DNA of 64,000 nucleotides from Herbaspirillum sp. CF444 (GTDB taxonomy: Bacteria > Pseudomonadota > Gammaproteobacteria > Burkholderiales > Burkholderiaceae_D): the NCBI RefSeq assembly GCF_000282135.1, contig NZ_AKJW01000015.1:1-64000 (forward strand). The letters are read 5' to 3'. Each line of letters begins with the position of its first letter. Position 1 is the first letter of the stretch. Positions 18,193-27,016 of this stretch are shown here, piece after piece. Below the pieces are notes generated by a model. That model saw only the letters and a list, made by a program, of their open reading frames with translations, did not search any database and was not told the DNA's origin. A program made the translations under genes and the position numbers.

Positions 18193-18504
18193 ATGAGAGA
18201 ACATCGTTATCGCATCACCATGGAACATCTGGCCACGACCTCGGAAAGCCAGACGCAGCATGCGCCGCTGCAATTTGAAACCGGCAATCACGACGATATT
18301 TTCCACATCGTCGACAGGCTCGCGAGCAAGAATCAGTTTGACGCCGACACCAGCGCCTCGCTGGCGGTAGGGCTCAAACTGTTCGCCGAAGTCATGCTGA
18401 AAAACCGCAAGCATCCCTTGTTTGAAGACATCCAACTGCCGTTGCGCGACTTCATCGGCAAACTCAAAGCGCTGCCGGCGACAGGCGACGCATCGTCGCA
18501 ATAA
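18193..18504 (+). CDS. DUF3861 family protein
   Basis: A 103-aa cytoplasmic protein. Segments YRITMEHLATTSESQ, LQFETGNHDDIFHIVDRL and SASLAVGLKLFAEVMLKN match the DUF3861 family pattern. AAAGGAG lies 5 nt before the ATG; the gene is 31 nt after padR, so it is probably in the same operon and under the same palindrome. No function is known; the pairing with a PadR regulator suggests it is part of that regulon. Confidence 0.75.
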   Translation: MREHRYRITMEHLATTSESQTQHAPLQFETGNHDDIFHIVDRLASKNQFDADTSASLAVGLKLFAEVMLKNRKHPLFEDIQLPLRDFIGKLKALPATGDASSQ

Positions 18505-18578
18505 ACCGACGCCATGTCGTTACAGAGGACACACCCAGTCATGCAGCCAGGCCGTGTTCTGTCGTCGAATACGTCCGA

Positions 18579-20024
18579 TCAGGACCGTTCCGGCGCAATC
18601 ATTTCTGCATAGTCATACAGCGCGCCGAGGATTTCCTCGCCGCGCTCATCCACGCTTTCGGACAACTGGTCGATCTGTTCGAACAGCGCGTCCAGAGTGC
18701 GCGCCCCGCCTTCGCCGTCGAACAGGCGCGCGGCGCGATGGGCTTCCCAGCGTTGCGTTTCTTCTGCCGACAGCGTGTCGGGGAAGTTGCGCGCGCGATA
18801 GCGGAACAGCAATTCTTCCAGCCTGACATCGTCGAACGTGATGCGCGTCTGCGCCGCTTGTGCCAATTGTTGCGGCGACAGCGCGCGCAATTGCGTCAGC
18901 TGGCGGCGGTCGTTGTTGCCGACGAAGCCGCCGTACAAATCTTCGTCCACGTCCGGCGCGGCTTCCTTGGGACGCTGGAACACCTTGGCCCAGACCGCGC
19001 CCATTTCGGGCAAGGCTGCCGCGGCGGCAGCGTTTTGCAACGCGGCGTCGATGTCGAGACCGAACTCGGCGGCGCGCGCCGCAGTGAGCGTTTTCAGGCT
19101 GGAGATCACCATCGGCGACTTGTTCAGGTGGATGGTCTTGACCGGCAGGCGCGAGACGCCTTCGGGCAGGTCGTCGGTCTTGCTGAACATGCGCGTGCGG
19201 ATCGTGTCGACGTCCAGTCCGGTCAGTTCGCCGGGATCGCGGCTCAGGTCCCAGGCGATGATTTCGTTCTTGTTGGTCGGATGCGTGCCCAGCGGCCACA
19301 TCACGGCGAGGCAACCCTGCGCGGCGGGGAACATGCCGGACACATGCAGGAAGGGCTTGGGTGTCGGCAAACCGATTTCGGCGGCGACGCGGTCTTTCTT
19401 GTGCAGGGCCAGACAGAAGTCGAACAGGCGCGGCTGCTTTTCCTTGATCAGGCGCGCAAAGGCGATGGTCGCTCGCACATCGGACAATGCATCGTGGGCT
19501 GCTTCGTGGGCAATGCCGTTTTGCTTGGTCAGATGTTCGAGTTTGAAGCTGGGCGTGACGCCGTCTTCCTTCTTCGGCCACGCGATGCCTTCGGGACGCA
19601 AGGCATAGGTGGTGCGCACCACGTCCAGCAGATCCCAGCGGCCGCAATTGTTTTGCCACTCGCGCGCATACGGATCGATCAGGTTGCGCCAGAACATGAA
19701 GCGCGTGATCTCGTCGTCGAAGCGGATTGTGTTGTAGCCGACGCCGATGGTGCCGGGTTCTGACATGGCCTGTTCGATCTGCGCGGCGAACTGGTATTCG
19801 GGGATGCCGCGTTCAAGACAGTCTTGCGGCGTGATGTGGGTGATCAGGCAGGACTGCGGATCGGGCACGAAATCCGGCGCCGGTTTGCAGTAGATCATGA
19901 TCGGGTCGCCGATCTCGTTGAGTTCGGCATCGGTGCGGATCGCGGCGAACTGCGCCGGGCGATCGCGGCGCGCCTGGGCGCCGAAGGTTTCGTAGTCATG
20001 CCAGAGGAAGGTGTGATTGGACAT
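18579..20024 (-). CDS. sbcB: Exodeoxyribonuclease I
   Basis: A 481-aa 3'-5' single-strand DNA exonuclease of the DnaQ-like DEDD superfamily. The Exo I motif is HDYETFGAQARRDRPAQFAA near residues 8-27, GYNTIRFDDEITRF is the second motif and HDALSDVRATIAFARLI the third. The SH3-like and C-terminal helical domains follow. ATG at 20024 is selected because the 93 residues upstream in frame are non-conserved low-complexity sequence. Confidence 0.93.
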   Translation of the reverse strand: MSNHTFLWHDYETFGAQARRDRPAQFAAIRTDAELNEIGDPIMIYCKPAPDFVPDPQSCLITHITPQDCLERGIPEYQFAAQIEQAMSEPGTIGVGYNTIRFDDEITRFMFWRNLIDPYAREWQNNCGRWDLLDVVRTTYALRPEGIAWPKKEDGVTPSFKLEHLTKQNGIAHEAAHDALSDVRATIAFARLIKEKQPRLFDFCLALHKKDRVAAEIGLPTPKPFLHVSGMFPAAQGCLAVMWPLGTHPTNKNEIIAWDLSRDPGELTGLDVDTIRTRMFSKTDDLPEGVSRLPVKTIHLNKSPMVISSLKTLTAARAAEFGLDIDAALQNAAAAAALPEMGAVWAKVFQRPKEAAPDVDEDLYGGFVGNNDRRQLTQLRALSPQQLAQAAQTRITFDDVRLEELLFRYRARNFPDTLSAEETQRWEAHRAARLFDGEGGARTLDALFEQIDQLSESVDERGEEILGALYDYAEMIAPERS

Positions 20025-20172
20025 CGTGACAGTGAAGAGTCGGTGATTGCTGAGCAATGGGTGATGAGCGGCGAGGCGCGGCCGAAGCCGGCCGGGACAC
20101 CGCGATTTTAACCGACGATCGCCGTCACGCGAAGATTGCTGCCGATCGCGTGGCGATTCTGGATGATGAGTT

Positions 20173-20733
20173 CTACTGAACGATGCGTCGTTCGTTCTTG
20201 CTGAGGATCGCCTGCAGGTTCTTTTGCAGGTCGCCCTGATGCATGCCGCTGTTGGCGCTGCCGCCGCCGTATTCGATGTTGTCGATGACCCAGCCGCGCG
20301 CATCGCGTGCGAGCACGACGCGGTCGACCGACTTGAACGGCGATTGCAGTTTGGCGTCGCTGTAGATCACTTCGACCGAGCAGGTGCTGTTGTTTTCCTT
20401 GACCTCGCAGCCGAGCACGCGATAGGTCGAGGCGCCTTTGGGATGCGTGGTGAACAGGTCGCCGTCGACCAGCGGCGGGGCCTGATTATCGGTCTGCGCC
20501 AGATGCGCTTCTTCGGCCACCGAGACGTCCTTGAGCAGGTCGAACAAGGGTACCGACAAGAAGTGGCGGAAGGTGATCAGCTCTTTGAGCGATAGCGCGC
20601 CGACAGGGCGGTTGGATTGATGGGTCTGGTAGAAACTGTTGACCAGGTCCTTGGCCTCTTGTTCGCGGCTGGCGCTGCAGCCTGCAATCAGCAGGCTTGC
20701 TGCAAGGATCAGAATATTGCCGAATTGCTTCAC
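20173..20733 (-). CDS. Lipoprotein, possibly DUF3828 (paralogue of the next gene)
   Basis: A 186-aa predicted lipoprotein: the signal peptide VKQFGNILILAASLLIAGCS has a lipobox with the modified Cys at about residue 19. A GTG start at 20733 is preferred over the ATG at 20829, because GGGGAG lies 9-10 nt before it and the longer version would put a charged 30-residue tail before the signal peptide. It shares PPLVDGDLFT and overall layout with the protein at 21138-21683. The role is unknown; it is probably periplasmic. Confidence 0.7.
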   Translation of the reverse strand: MKQFGNILILAASLLIAGCSASREQEAKDLVNSFYQTHQSNRPVGALSLKELITFRHFLSVPLFDLLKDVSVAEEAHLAQTDNQAPPLVDGDLFTTHPKGASTYRVLGCEVKENNSTCSVEVIYSDAKLQSPFKSVDRVVLARDARGWVIDNIEYGGGSANSGMHQGDLQKNLQAILSKNERRIVQ

Positions 20734-21137
20734 GATCTTTTTCTCCCCGGCCTGGTCGTCTTCGTCGTTGGCGGCGGCGTTGCCGTGATGACCGACGACG
20801 CGGATGTCTGTCCGGATAACCAGGTCCATTGTTTGCTTGTTTTATTGTCGTATTGTCATGGTGTCGATGTCTTCGGATTGCAGATTGCCATGAGGAAATA
20901 CATCCGACATGATAAATCAACCGCGATCAAACTGCTCTGGTCATCGCGCGCCCGGATTGCAGCGTCCGTCTGTTGCGGTATCTATCCTACCTCAGCGCGT
21001 CGGCGCTGCCGACAGGGAGATTATCGGAAGAAGTTGCGGATTTCTTCAACGCATTTCTCCAATATGTTCAGCTGTGTCTTCGCTGAGGGAACGCGATGTA
21101 TCGTCGCCGGCCGCGAAGGCGGTCCGGCGATCGGGAG
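20734..21137. other. 404-nt intergenic region
   Basis: Region between two paralogous lipoprotein genes, both on the minus strand. I see no convincing gene, RNA or terminator here; the only open frames are short or are the implausible upstream extension of the 20173 gene to 20829. It should contain the promoter of that gene, but no clear -35/-10 pair stood out. Confidence 0.5.
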
Positions 21138-21683
21138 TCAGTTGTAGTCCTGCACGATGCTGCCCAGCGTGTCGGTCAGGTATTCGCGTTGAGAAGACTG
21201 GCCGCTGCCAAGAAACTCGATGTCGTCGATGCGCCATTGATTGTTCTCCTTGATCAGCAACAACTTGTCCTTCCAGTTTTCGTCGCCGCCGCCATTAGCG
21301 CCGGCGTGGCGGAATTTCACCTGGCAGGAGGCGCGGTTGTCTTCGCTCTCGCAACTATCCACCTTGAACGAGGTGGCGCCTTCGAACAGCGACGTGAACA
21401 GGTCGCCGTCCACCAGCGGTGGCACCGGTTGTTCGGCGGCGGCGTGATATTTGACTTCGGTTTCCGACGCCTTGCTCAGCAAGGCGAACAGCGCCTGCGA
21501 GAGGAAGGGTTGCAGTTGCTTGAGTTCGTCGGCATTGGGAATGCCGGGCGTGTGCGTCTTCAGGTGCTGTTGGTAAAACCCGGAAATCACCTGCTCCTGC
21601 AAGTGCGTATCGTCCGGCGGCTCGCTGCAGGCCGTCGCACAGGCGACGATGAACAACGCGGCGATGCGGGTAAAAATCTTCAT
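21138..21683 (-). CDS. Lipoprotein, possibly DUF3828
   Basis: A 181-aa predicted lipoprotein with signal peptide MKIFTRIAALFIVACATACS and lipobox Cys at residue 19. The mature part contains QVISGFYQQHLKTHTPG, PPLVDGDLFTSLFEGATSF, paired cysteines (DSCESEDNRASC) and a C-terminal WRIDDIEFLG. The paralogue at 20173-20733 conserves the same segments, including the cysteine pair (GCEVKENNSTC) and WVIDNIEYGG, so the pair arose by duplication. Function is unknown. Confidence 0.72.
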   Translation of the reverse strand: MKIFTRIAALFIVACATACSEPPDDTHLQEQVISGFYQQHLKTHTPGIPNADELKQLQPFLSQALFALLSKASETEVKYHAAAEQPVPPLVDGDLFTSLFEGATSFKVDSCESEDNRASCQVKFRHAGANGGGDENWKDKLLLIKENNQWRIDDIEFLGSGQSSQREYLTDTLGSIVQDYN

Positions 21684-21819
21684 GCAATAAGGTCCGGGTA
21701 AATCAGTGATGAGAGTTCGCGATGATGTACATGCCGGGATGCGTCAATGGCAACTGCAACGCCGGGTCATGTCAGAGTAGCCCACGCATAATGCGTTCCC
21801 GCATGTTGCCGTATGGGAT

Positions 21820-21856
21820 CGTCATTGCGGCAGGATGATGACCTGCTGCAATGACG
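21820..21856. repeat. 15-bp inverted repeat near the 3' end of the ABM-domain gene
   Basis: Arms CGTCATTGCGGCAGG (21820-21834) and CCTGCTGCAATGACG (21842-21856), one mismatch, 7-nt loop. It lies 96 nt past the stop of the minus-strand ABM gene and between it and the lipoprotein promoter. It may be a factor-dependent terminator hairpin; no T-run is present. Confidence 0.4.
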
Positions 21857-21951
21857 GGATTGTGACAACAGCAAATGCGGCGCCGGAGCGGTTGCGCTCT
21901 ATCGATCGAGTGCAACCAGACGGCGATATTCTCTCGATCTTGCTGCTATTT

Positions 21952-22254
21952 TTATGTCGATTCGGTCAACAGGGCAAAGTGTTCGACATGCGGCGCGCTG
22001 GCGAAGAAGGGGCCGACGATGCCGCGCCATTCGGTGAAGGCCGGCGATTCGCGGAAATCGACGGTGTGGTTTTCCAGCGTCGCCCAGTACACCATCAACA
22101 GATAACGTTCCGGCGCTTCCACGCCTTTTTGCACCTTGTGACCGAGATAACCCTTGGCCTTGGAAATGGTCTGCGCGATGCCGCGCTGGATGGCTTCGTC
22201 GAATTCAGCTTGTTTGCCTGGTTGAATGCGGATGTCGGCAAGTTCCAGAATCAT
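21952..22254 (-). CDS. Antibiotic biosynthesis monooxygenase (ABM) domain protein
   Basis: A 100-aa single ABM-domain protein (dimeric alpha/beta barrel fold): MILELADIRIQPGKQAEFDE, AIQRGIAQTISKAKGYLGHK, RYLLMVYWATLENHTVDFRE and FTEWRGIVGPFF are in the expected order. Homologues include small quinol or heme monooxygenases and many uncharacterised stress proteins. The start at 22254 is chosen because upstream in-frame sequence is non-coding in character. It is divergent from the membrane protein gene at 22478. Confidence 0.8.
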   Translation of the reverse strand: MILELADIRIQPGKQAEFDEAIQRGIAQTISKAKGYLGHKVQKGVEAPERYLLMVYWATLENHTVDFRESPAFTEWRGIVGPFFASAPHVEHFALLTEST

Positions 22255-22477
22255 TGTTGTCTCCGTAGGGATGGAAAAGCGGGTCTCGATTATTGCATTT
22301 TCCCGCCGGCATTGCGTGACTCGTCCCGCCCCGTCGCGCATGCCGCATGAAAAGCCTTCAAGCCGGACCTGTACTTTATTGTGCAAATGACTATGCTGAA
22401 AGCAGAGGGGCCTGCACCGCCGGTCCTGGCTTTCCCATGTCGCGGCGGTTGGTGGCGCCTTGCTCAAGGAGGCGATC

Positions 22478-22996
22478 ATGTTAGGCAGACAAAGGCTGTA
22501 CTTCATGCTGCCGGATATTTCCAGTGCGCGCAGCATGCTCGATGAACTCTTGCTGGCGCGCATCGAAATCCGGCGCATTCATTTCTGGGCGCGCGACGGC
22601 GACTTGCCGGACGACATGCCCGATGCGACTTTCTTCCACAAGACCGACCTCACGCACGGCGCCGAAATGGGACTGCTGGCCGGCGGCCTGATGGGCCTGG
22701 CGGGCGGTTTGTGGCTGGTGTTGTTTCCGCCCGAGTGGGTGCAGCTCAACATGTTTGCCGTGCTGGTCACCACCGTCGTCGGTGCGGTGCTGGGCAGTTG
22801 GATGTCGGGCATGGCGGCGGCTGCGATTCCCAATTCGCGGCTGAAAAACTTTCATGCGGATATTGCAGCCGGCAAGGTGTTGTTGCTGGTCGACGTGCCG
22901 TTCAAGCGCATTGAGGCGATTGAGGAGCTGATTGCCAGCCGCCATCCCGAAGCCAGCTTCAAGGGTATCGAGCCGCATATTCCGGTTTTCCCCTGA
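22478..22996 (+). CDS. Membrane protein with DUF1269-like layout
   Basis: A 172-aa protein with two hydrophobic helices near residues 65-85 and 92-118 (GLLAGGLMGLAGGLWLVLF and FAVLVTTVVGAVLGSWMSGM), flanked by cytoplasmic alpha/beta segments (MLPDISSARSMLDELLLAR; VLLLVDVPFKRIEAIEELI). This resembles DUF1269-type proteins where a glycine-rich membrane hairpin is inserted in a ferredoxin-like domain. AAGGAGG lies before ATG 22478, so the upstream ATG at 22460 is rejected. Function is unknown. Confidence 0.7.
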   Translation: MLGRQRLYFMLPDISSARSMLDELLLARIEIRRIHFWARDGDLPDDMPDATFFHKTDLTHGAEMGLLAGGLMGLAGGLWLVLFPPEWVQLNMFAVLVTTVVGAVLGSWMSGMAAAAIPNSRLKNFHADIAAGKVLLLVDVPFKRIEAIEELIASRHPEASFKGIEPHIPVFP

Positions 22997-23329
22997 CAGA
23001 GGTTCACGTCAGCCGGCGCACCGCTTTGCCGGTGCGCTTTTTTTTATCGCTGATCGGATGCCGGTGCGCGCCGATGGCGATTGTCGGCGCATGCCAAATT
23101 GGGGCAGGCGATGCCCCATGCCGGCAAATCTGCACCGCGAAAAAGCAGCGCCGGCGGTATCCGTAAATTTTTTATCCATTTCGGTCGTTTCCACCTTGCA
23201 GGCAATTGTTATTTTTGCCGCCTCTCAATACACTAGCTCCCGGTCATCCAATAACAAGGCGTGCCGCCGTCTATTCGATTCATGAGATTTGTCAGGCGGC
23301 GCGTTCCAATAACATCCGGAAGGAAACTC
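22997..23329. other. Intergenic region before the uracil/xanthine permease
   Basis: 333 nt without a gene. It holds the terminator at 23016-23045 and then the leader of the permease gene, in which GCCGCC (about 23263-23268) can pair with GGCGGC about 30 nt downstream (about 23296-23301). I could not match this leader to a known purine or pyrimidine riboswitch; no further structure was recognised. Confidence 0.5.
23016..23045 (+). terminator. Rho-independent terminator
   Basis: GCGCACCG (23016-23023), 6-nt loop, CGGTGCGC (23030-23037), then eight T. It ends the 22478-22996 transcript. Confidence 0.88.
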
Positions 23330-24625
23330 ATGGCAGGTTCTTATTTTCCACAGTGGCGCGTACGCAGCAGCACCTCCGACGGACAAGGTCAGGTCATCGC
23401 AACCGATGAACGCTTGCCGATGCCGCAGACCGTCGCCATGGGTGTGCAGCATGTGGTGGCGATGTTCGGTTCGACCGTGCTGGCGCCGTTGCTGATGGGT
23501 TTCGATCCCAATCTGGCGATCCTGATGTCGGGTGTCGGCACCTTGTTGTTCTTCCTGCTGGTGGGCGGCCGCGTGCCGAGCTACCTGGGTTCCAGTTTCG
23601 CCTTCATCGGTCTGGTGATTGCCGTCACCGGCTATGCGGGACATGGCCCCAACATCAATCTCGGCGTCGCGCTGGGCGGCATCGTCGCGTGCGGGGTGGT
23701 GTACACGCTGATCGGTTTCCTCGTCGGCGCCATCGGCACGCGCTGGATCGAGAGCCTGATGCCGCCGGTGGTCACCGGCTCGGTGGTCGCGGTGATCGGC
23801 CTGAATCTGGCGCCGATCGCGGTCAAGGGCGTGACCGGCAATAACTTCGATGCATGGATGGCGCTGGGCACGGTGTTGTGCGTCGGCCTGGTGGCGGTGT
23901 TCACGCGCGGCATGGTGCAGCGCCTGCTGATCCTGATCGGCTTGCTGCTGGCCTATGTGATTTACGCGATCCTGACCAACGGCGCCGGCCTGGGCAAACC
24001 GATTGATTTCAGCAGCGTCGCCAATGCCGCCTGGTTCGGCATTCCGACGTTTGCGACGCCGGTGTTCAAGATGGAGGCGATGGCCTTGCTGGCGCCGGTC
24101 GCCGTCATCCTGGTGGCGGAGAATCTCGGCCACATCAAGGCGGTCAGCGCCATGACCGGCCAGAATCTCGACAAGTACATGGGACGCGCCTTCATCGGCG
24201 ACGGCCTGGCGACGATATTGTCGGGCAGCGTCGGCGGCACGGGCGTGACGACTTATGCGGAAAACATCGGTGTCATGGCGGTCACCAAGATCTACTCGAC
24301 GCTGGTGTTCGTGGTGGCGGCGGTGATTGCGATCGTGCTGGGCTTTTCGCCCAAGTTCGGCGCGGTGATCCTGACGATTCCCGGCGCGGTGCTGGGCGGC
24401 GTGTCGATCGTGGTGTTCGGCCTGATCACCGTGTCCGGCGCGCGCATCTGGGTGGAGAACAAGGTCGACTTTTCCAACAACACCAACCTGATCGTGGCGG
24501 CGGTGACGCTGGTGCTGGGCGCGGGCGACTTCACGCTGAAGCTGGGCGGTTTCGCCCTGGGCGGCATCGGTACCGCCACCTTCGGCGCGATCATTTTGTA
24601 CGCGTTGTTGAAAAAGCGGGGCTGA
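23330..24625 (+). CDS. uraA: Uracil/xanthine permease (NCS2 family)
   Basis: A 431-aa inner-membrane nucleobase:cation symporter of the NCS2 (UraA/XanP) family. GVQHVVAMFGSTVLAPLLMG at about residues 39-58 is the family signature, VPSYLGSSFAFIG follows, and ILVAENLGHIKAVSAMTGQN carries the conserved Glu of TM8. About 14 helices are expected. Start ATG 23330 has GGAAGGAAAC just before it. UraA versus xanthine permease cannot be settled by eye. Confidence 0.88.
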   Translation: MAGSYFPQWRVRSSTSDGQGQVIATDERLPMPQTVAMGVQHVVAMFGSTVLAPLLMGFDPNLAILMSGVGTLLFFLLVGGRVPSYLGSSFAFIGLVIAVTGYAGHGPNINLGVALGGIVACGVVYTLIGFLVGAIGTRWIESLMPPVVTGSVVAVIGLNLAPIAVKGVTGNNFDAWMALGTVLCVGLVAVFTRGMVQRLLILIGLLLAYVIYAILTNGAGLGKPIDFSSVANAAWFGIPTFATPVFKMEAMALLAPVAVILVAENLGHIKAVSAMTGQNLDKYMGRAFIGDGLATILSGSVGGTGVTTYAENIGVMAVTKIYSTLVFVVAAVIAIVLGFSPKFGAVILTIPGAVLGGVSIVVFGLITVSGARIWVENKVDFSNNTNLIVAAVTLVLGAGDFTLKLGGFALGGIGTATFGAIILYALLKKRG

Positions 24626-24643
24626 TGACATCCTGTGGTCATA

Positions 24644-24669
24644 AAAACGCGGCCTAATGGTCGCGTTTT
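24644..24669 (+). terminator. Rho-independent terminator after the permease
   Basis: AAAACGCGGCC (24644-24654), loop TAAT, GGTCGCGTTTT (24659-24669), one G-U pair. The flanking A and T runs make it potentially bidirectional. Confidence 0.8.
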
Positions 24670-24852
24670 CATGTTATTCATGTTGCTCAAGGGAATTTTG
24701 TCAGATTTCCATTGAGCAATTTTTATCGACTTACTATACTCATGCGTTGCAGTCGCATTGCATCTGATCGGACCCGGGAAGGGGACTGGCGATGCGTAGT
24801 GGCGATTGCGGCAATGTCGGCCGCCATTACTCAAAAAACAGGAATACGCCGT

Positions 24853-25089
24853 ATGAATACCGTTCTCAAACACTCCCTCGCACTGCTGTGTATCGCCGCG
24901 CCGTTGCTGTCCGGCTGCGACGCCTTTGCCGGCAAGAAGGACTACGCCTATTTCCGCCAGCATATCGATGAGGCCAAGTCGGTTTCCGACCAGTGCCAGA
25001 TGAACGGCACCTCCGGCATGGAGAAGGATCAGATTGCACAATGCGGTGCGGCACGCGACGCCTACGCCAATCGCAACTACAATTATTGA
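24853..25089 (+). CDS. Small lipoprotein, EexN-like
   Basis: A 78-aa lipoprotein: signal peptide with lipobox LLSGC (Cys about residue 22), then a short mature region with YFRQHIDEAKSVSDQCQMNG and QIAQCGAARDAYANRN. The spacing of the two cysteines, the H-x-D/E-E motif and the terminal A-R-x-A resemble EexN-family lipoproteins, which include plasmid entry-exclusion proteins and many chromosomal relatives of unknown role. No conjugation genes are nearby, so exclusion is not implied. Confidence 0.62.
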   Translation: MNTVLKHSLALLCIAAPLLSGCDAFAGKKDYAYFRQHIDEAKSVSDQCQMNGTSGMEKDQIAQCGAARDAYANRNYNY

Positions 25090-25214
25090 TGCTGTTGTGA
25101 CATCGGAAACCGGCAGGCGGTCTGCAGGTGACGGTCGGTCTGCAGGCGATTTGTCACAAAATTGTCAAAGTCGATCGGTAAAATCCGGCGTTTCCTTGTG
25201 GAGTACGCTGCGCC

Positions 25215-26228
25215 ATGCATAATCCCCCAGAAACGCCTCAAGCCTTACATCTGCTCTACGAGCCTGCGGGGTTTATCTGTGCATTTCGTTTCGACGAAGG
25301 ACGCGCCACGCCTTTGAAATGGCATGAAATCCTGGCCAACAAGGTCGCTTCTCCCGCGTTCAGTTGGCTGCACGTCAAGACCGCCGACGTCAAGGTGCGC
25401 CACTGGATGGAAAACAGCGACGAGATTCCCGAGCATATCGCGGAATTTCTTGTGAGCAGCGATACCCATCCCTGCCTGCACACCACCGCCAACGGCGCCT
25501 ACGGCACGCTGGCCGATCTCAAGATGGAAATCGGCGACACCGGCACCGAAAAGGGCGCGCTGCATTTTTTCCTCGACGGCAACCGCCTGCTGACCTTGCG
25601 CACGCAACCGCTGTGTTCGACCAACATGCTGCGCCAGAAGGTGCTCGACGGCGCGCTGTTCGACAACCCGATGGAATTGTTCGCCGAGTTGCTGCGCTGC
25701 CTGGCGGACGGCTTCGATGCGCGCGTCGCCTCGCTCAACGACAAGGTGGACGACATCGAAGAGTCGGTGCTGTCCGATCGTCGACCGGAAGACCGTGCCG
25801 AGCTTAGTGCAATCCGTCGTCAGTTGGCGGAATTGCGACGCCACATCACGCCGGAGCGGCGCCTGCTGAGCCAGCTCAATCGCCTGCGTCCGGCCTGGGT
25901 GCCGACCGCCGCGCTGGAGGAACTCAACCACGCGCTCGATGAACTCAATGAGTTGCACCTGACCCTGGAAGCGCTGTACGAACGCGCCAAACTGCTGCAG
26001 GAAGAAATCGCTTCGCAGATGTCGGAGCAGATGAACCGCAACCTGATGGCCTTGTCGATTCTGACCGCGTTGCTGATGCCTGCCACGCTGGTGTCGGGTA
26101 TCTTCGGGATGAACGTAGCCGGCTTGCCGGGGTTGCATGACGAAGCCTCGTTCACCATGGTGATGTGGGTGATGATCGGCCTCGGCGCAGCCACGGTCGG
26201 TTTGCTGAAGTGGCTGAAGATCTGGTGA
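25215..26228 (+). CDS. CorA-family divalent cation transporter (ZntB-like)
   Basis: A 337-aa CorA/ZntB family inner-membrane protein. A large cytoplasmic domain with long helices (RVASLNDKVDDIEESVLSDR; EELNHALDELNELHLTLEAL) precedes two C-terminal TM helices joined by the GMN motif (FGMNVAGLPGL). The N-terminal GFICAFRFDEG and lack of an acidic pore loop suit ZntB-type zinc transport better than magnesium CorA, but the distinction is tentative. It pentamerises in the family. Confidence 0.85.
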   Translation: MHNPPETPQALHLLYEPAGFICAFRFDEGRATPLKWHEILANKVASPAFSWLHVKTADVKVRHWMENSDEIPEHIAEFLVSSDTHPCLHTTANGAYGTLADLKMEIGDTGTEKGALHFFLDGNRLLTLRTQPLCSTNMLRQKVLDGALFDNPMELFAELLRCLADGFDARVASLNDKVDDIEESVLSDRRPEDRAELSAIRRQLAELRRHITPERRLLSQLNRLRPAWVPTAALEELNHALDELNELHLTLEALYERAKLLQEEIASQMSEQMNRNLMALSILTALLMPATLVSGIFGMNVAGLPGLHDEASFTMVMWVMIGLGAATVGLLKWLKIW

Positions 26229-26341
26229 TCACCAGTCGTTTCTAGGAGTCATACTGACGCCACGTCGGAGAGGCGCACAAAGCGTTGTGGCGCGCTTTGT
26301 GCAGTCGTCAGACGACAGGTTGTCGGTCGACGATACCCGGA

Positions 26342-26746
26342 TCAGCAATTTCCCTTTTTCGCCTGCCCCGGTGGGCAATGATAGCGCGGTCCGTCGTCAC
26401 GATCGTCGTTGTCATGTTCGCGATGTCGTTCTTCACCCCGGCGCCAGCCACCGCGATGCAGTTCCCATCCACGTGGCCCTTCACGCCATTCGGGGCGGTC
26501 GTATTCATAGCCGCGGCGCATGCGTTCCCAGTGTCCCTGCACCCATACATGGCGATACCCATCCCAGTTCCAGTATCCGGGTGCCCATATATAACCACCG
26601 CGTGGCGGAGGAGGGGCTTCATAGCGTGGCGCAGGTGGAGGTACGCCGATATTGATGGCGACGCTGACTTGTGCCGCAACCGGGCCGGACAAGAGTGCCG
26701 TGAGGCAGCCGAGGACGAGTGCGGAAGCGTAGAAAAAGCGTTTCAT
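26342..26746 (-). CDS. Secreted YXWXGXW-repeat protein
   Basis: A 134-aa exported protein: signal peptide MKRFFYASALVLGCLTALLS...VAAQ, a Pro-rich spacer (PPPAPRYEAPPPP) and the paired aromatic repeat GYIWAPGYWNWDGYRHVWVQ / GHWE typical of the YXWXGXW family, then an Arg/Asp/His-rich tail. Proteins of this kind are common in Burkholderiales and usually of unknown function. ATG 26746 is used; upstream in-frame sequence lacks coding character. Confidence 0.8.
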   Translation of the reverse strand: MKRFFYASALVLGCLTALLSGPVAAQVSVAINIGVPPPAPRYEAPPPPRGGYIWAPGYWNWDGYRHVWVQGHWERMRRGYEYDRPEWREGPRGWELHRGGWRRGEERHREHDNDDRDDGPRYHCPPGQAKKGNC

Positions 26747-26917
26747 CTGGTGACCTTTTTTCGATTCTGGGAGAGTCGCACTATACAGAGAATTTTTCGT
26801 TCGCCAACGGATGATGCATTTGATTACATTTGAAATTGCTTCTTCCTCAAGCAGATTTTGCTGAGGCATCAGCGGAAACAAGCATGCTCATTTTAGCTCC
26901 GGAGCAGGTCCACCCAT

Positions 26918-26954
26918 CAAAAAAAATCCTTCCGCAAATAATGACGGAAGGATT
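26918..26954 (-). terminator. Rho-independent terminator of the DUF1993 gene
   Basis: 10-bp inverted repeat AATCCTTCCG / CGGAAGGATT (26925-26934, 26945-26954). Read on the minus strand it is followed by an eight-T run, 60 nt past the DUF1993 stop. Confidence 0.85.
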
Positions 26955-27016
26955 CTCGATATTCCACACTCCATTCGAAGGCCCGACGTAAACAGCGGGC
27001 GCTTTCTGCTGAAAGA

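Noticed and set aside
23046-23329. Purine or pyrimidine riboswitch in the permease leader
   Set aside because: No conserved riboswitch core could be recognised; only a GCCGCC/GGCGGC pairing was seen.
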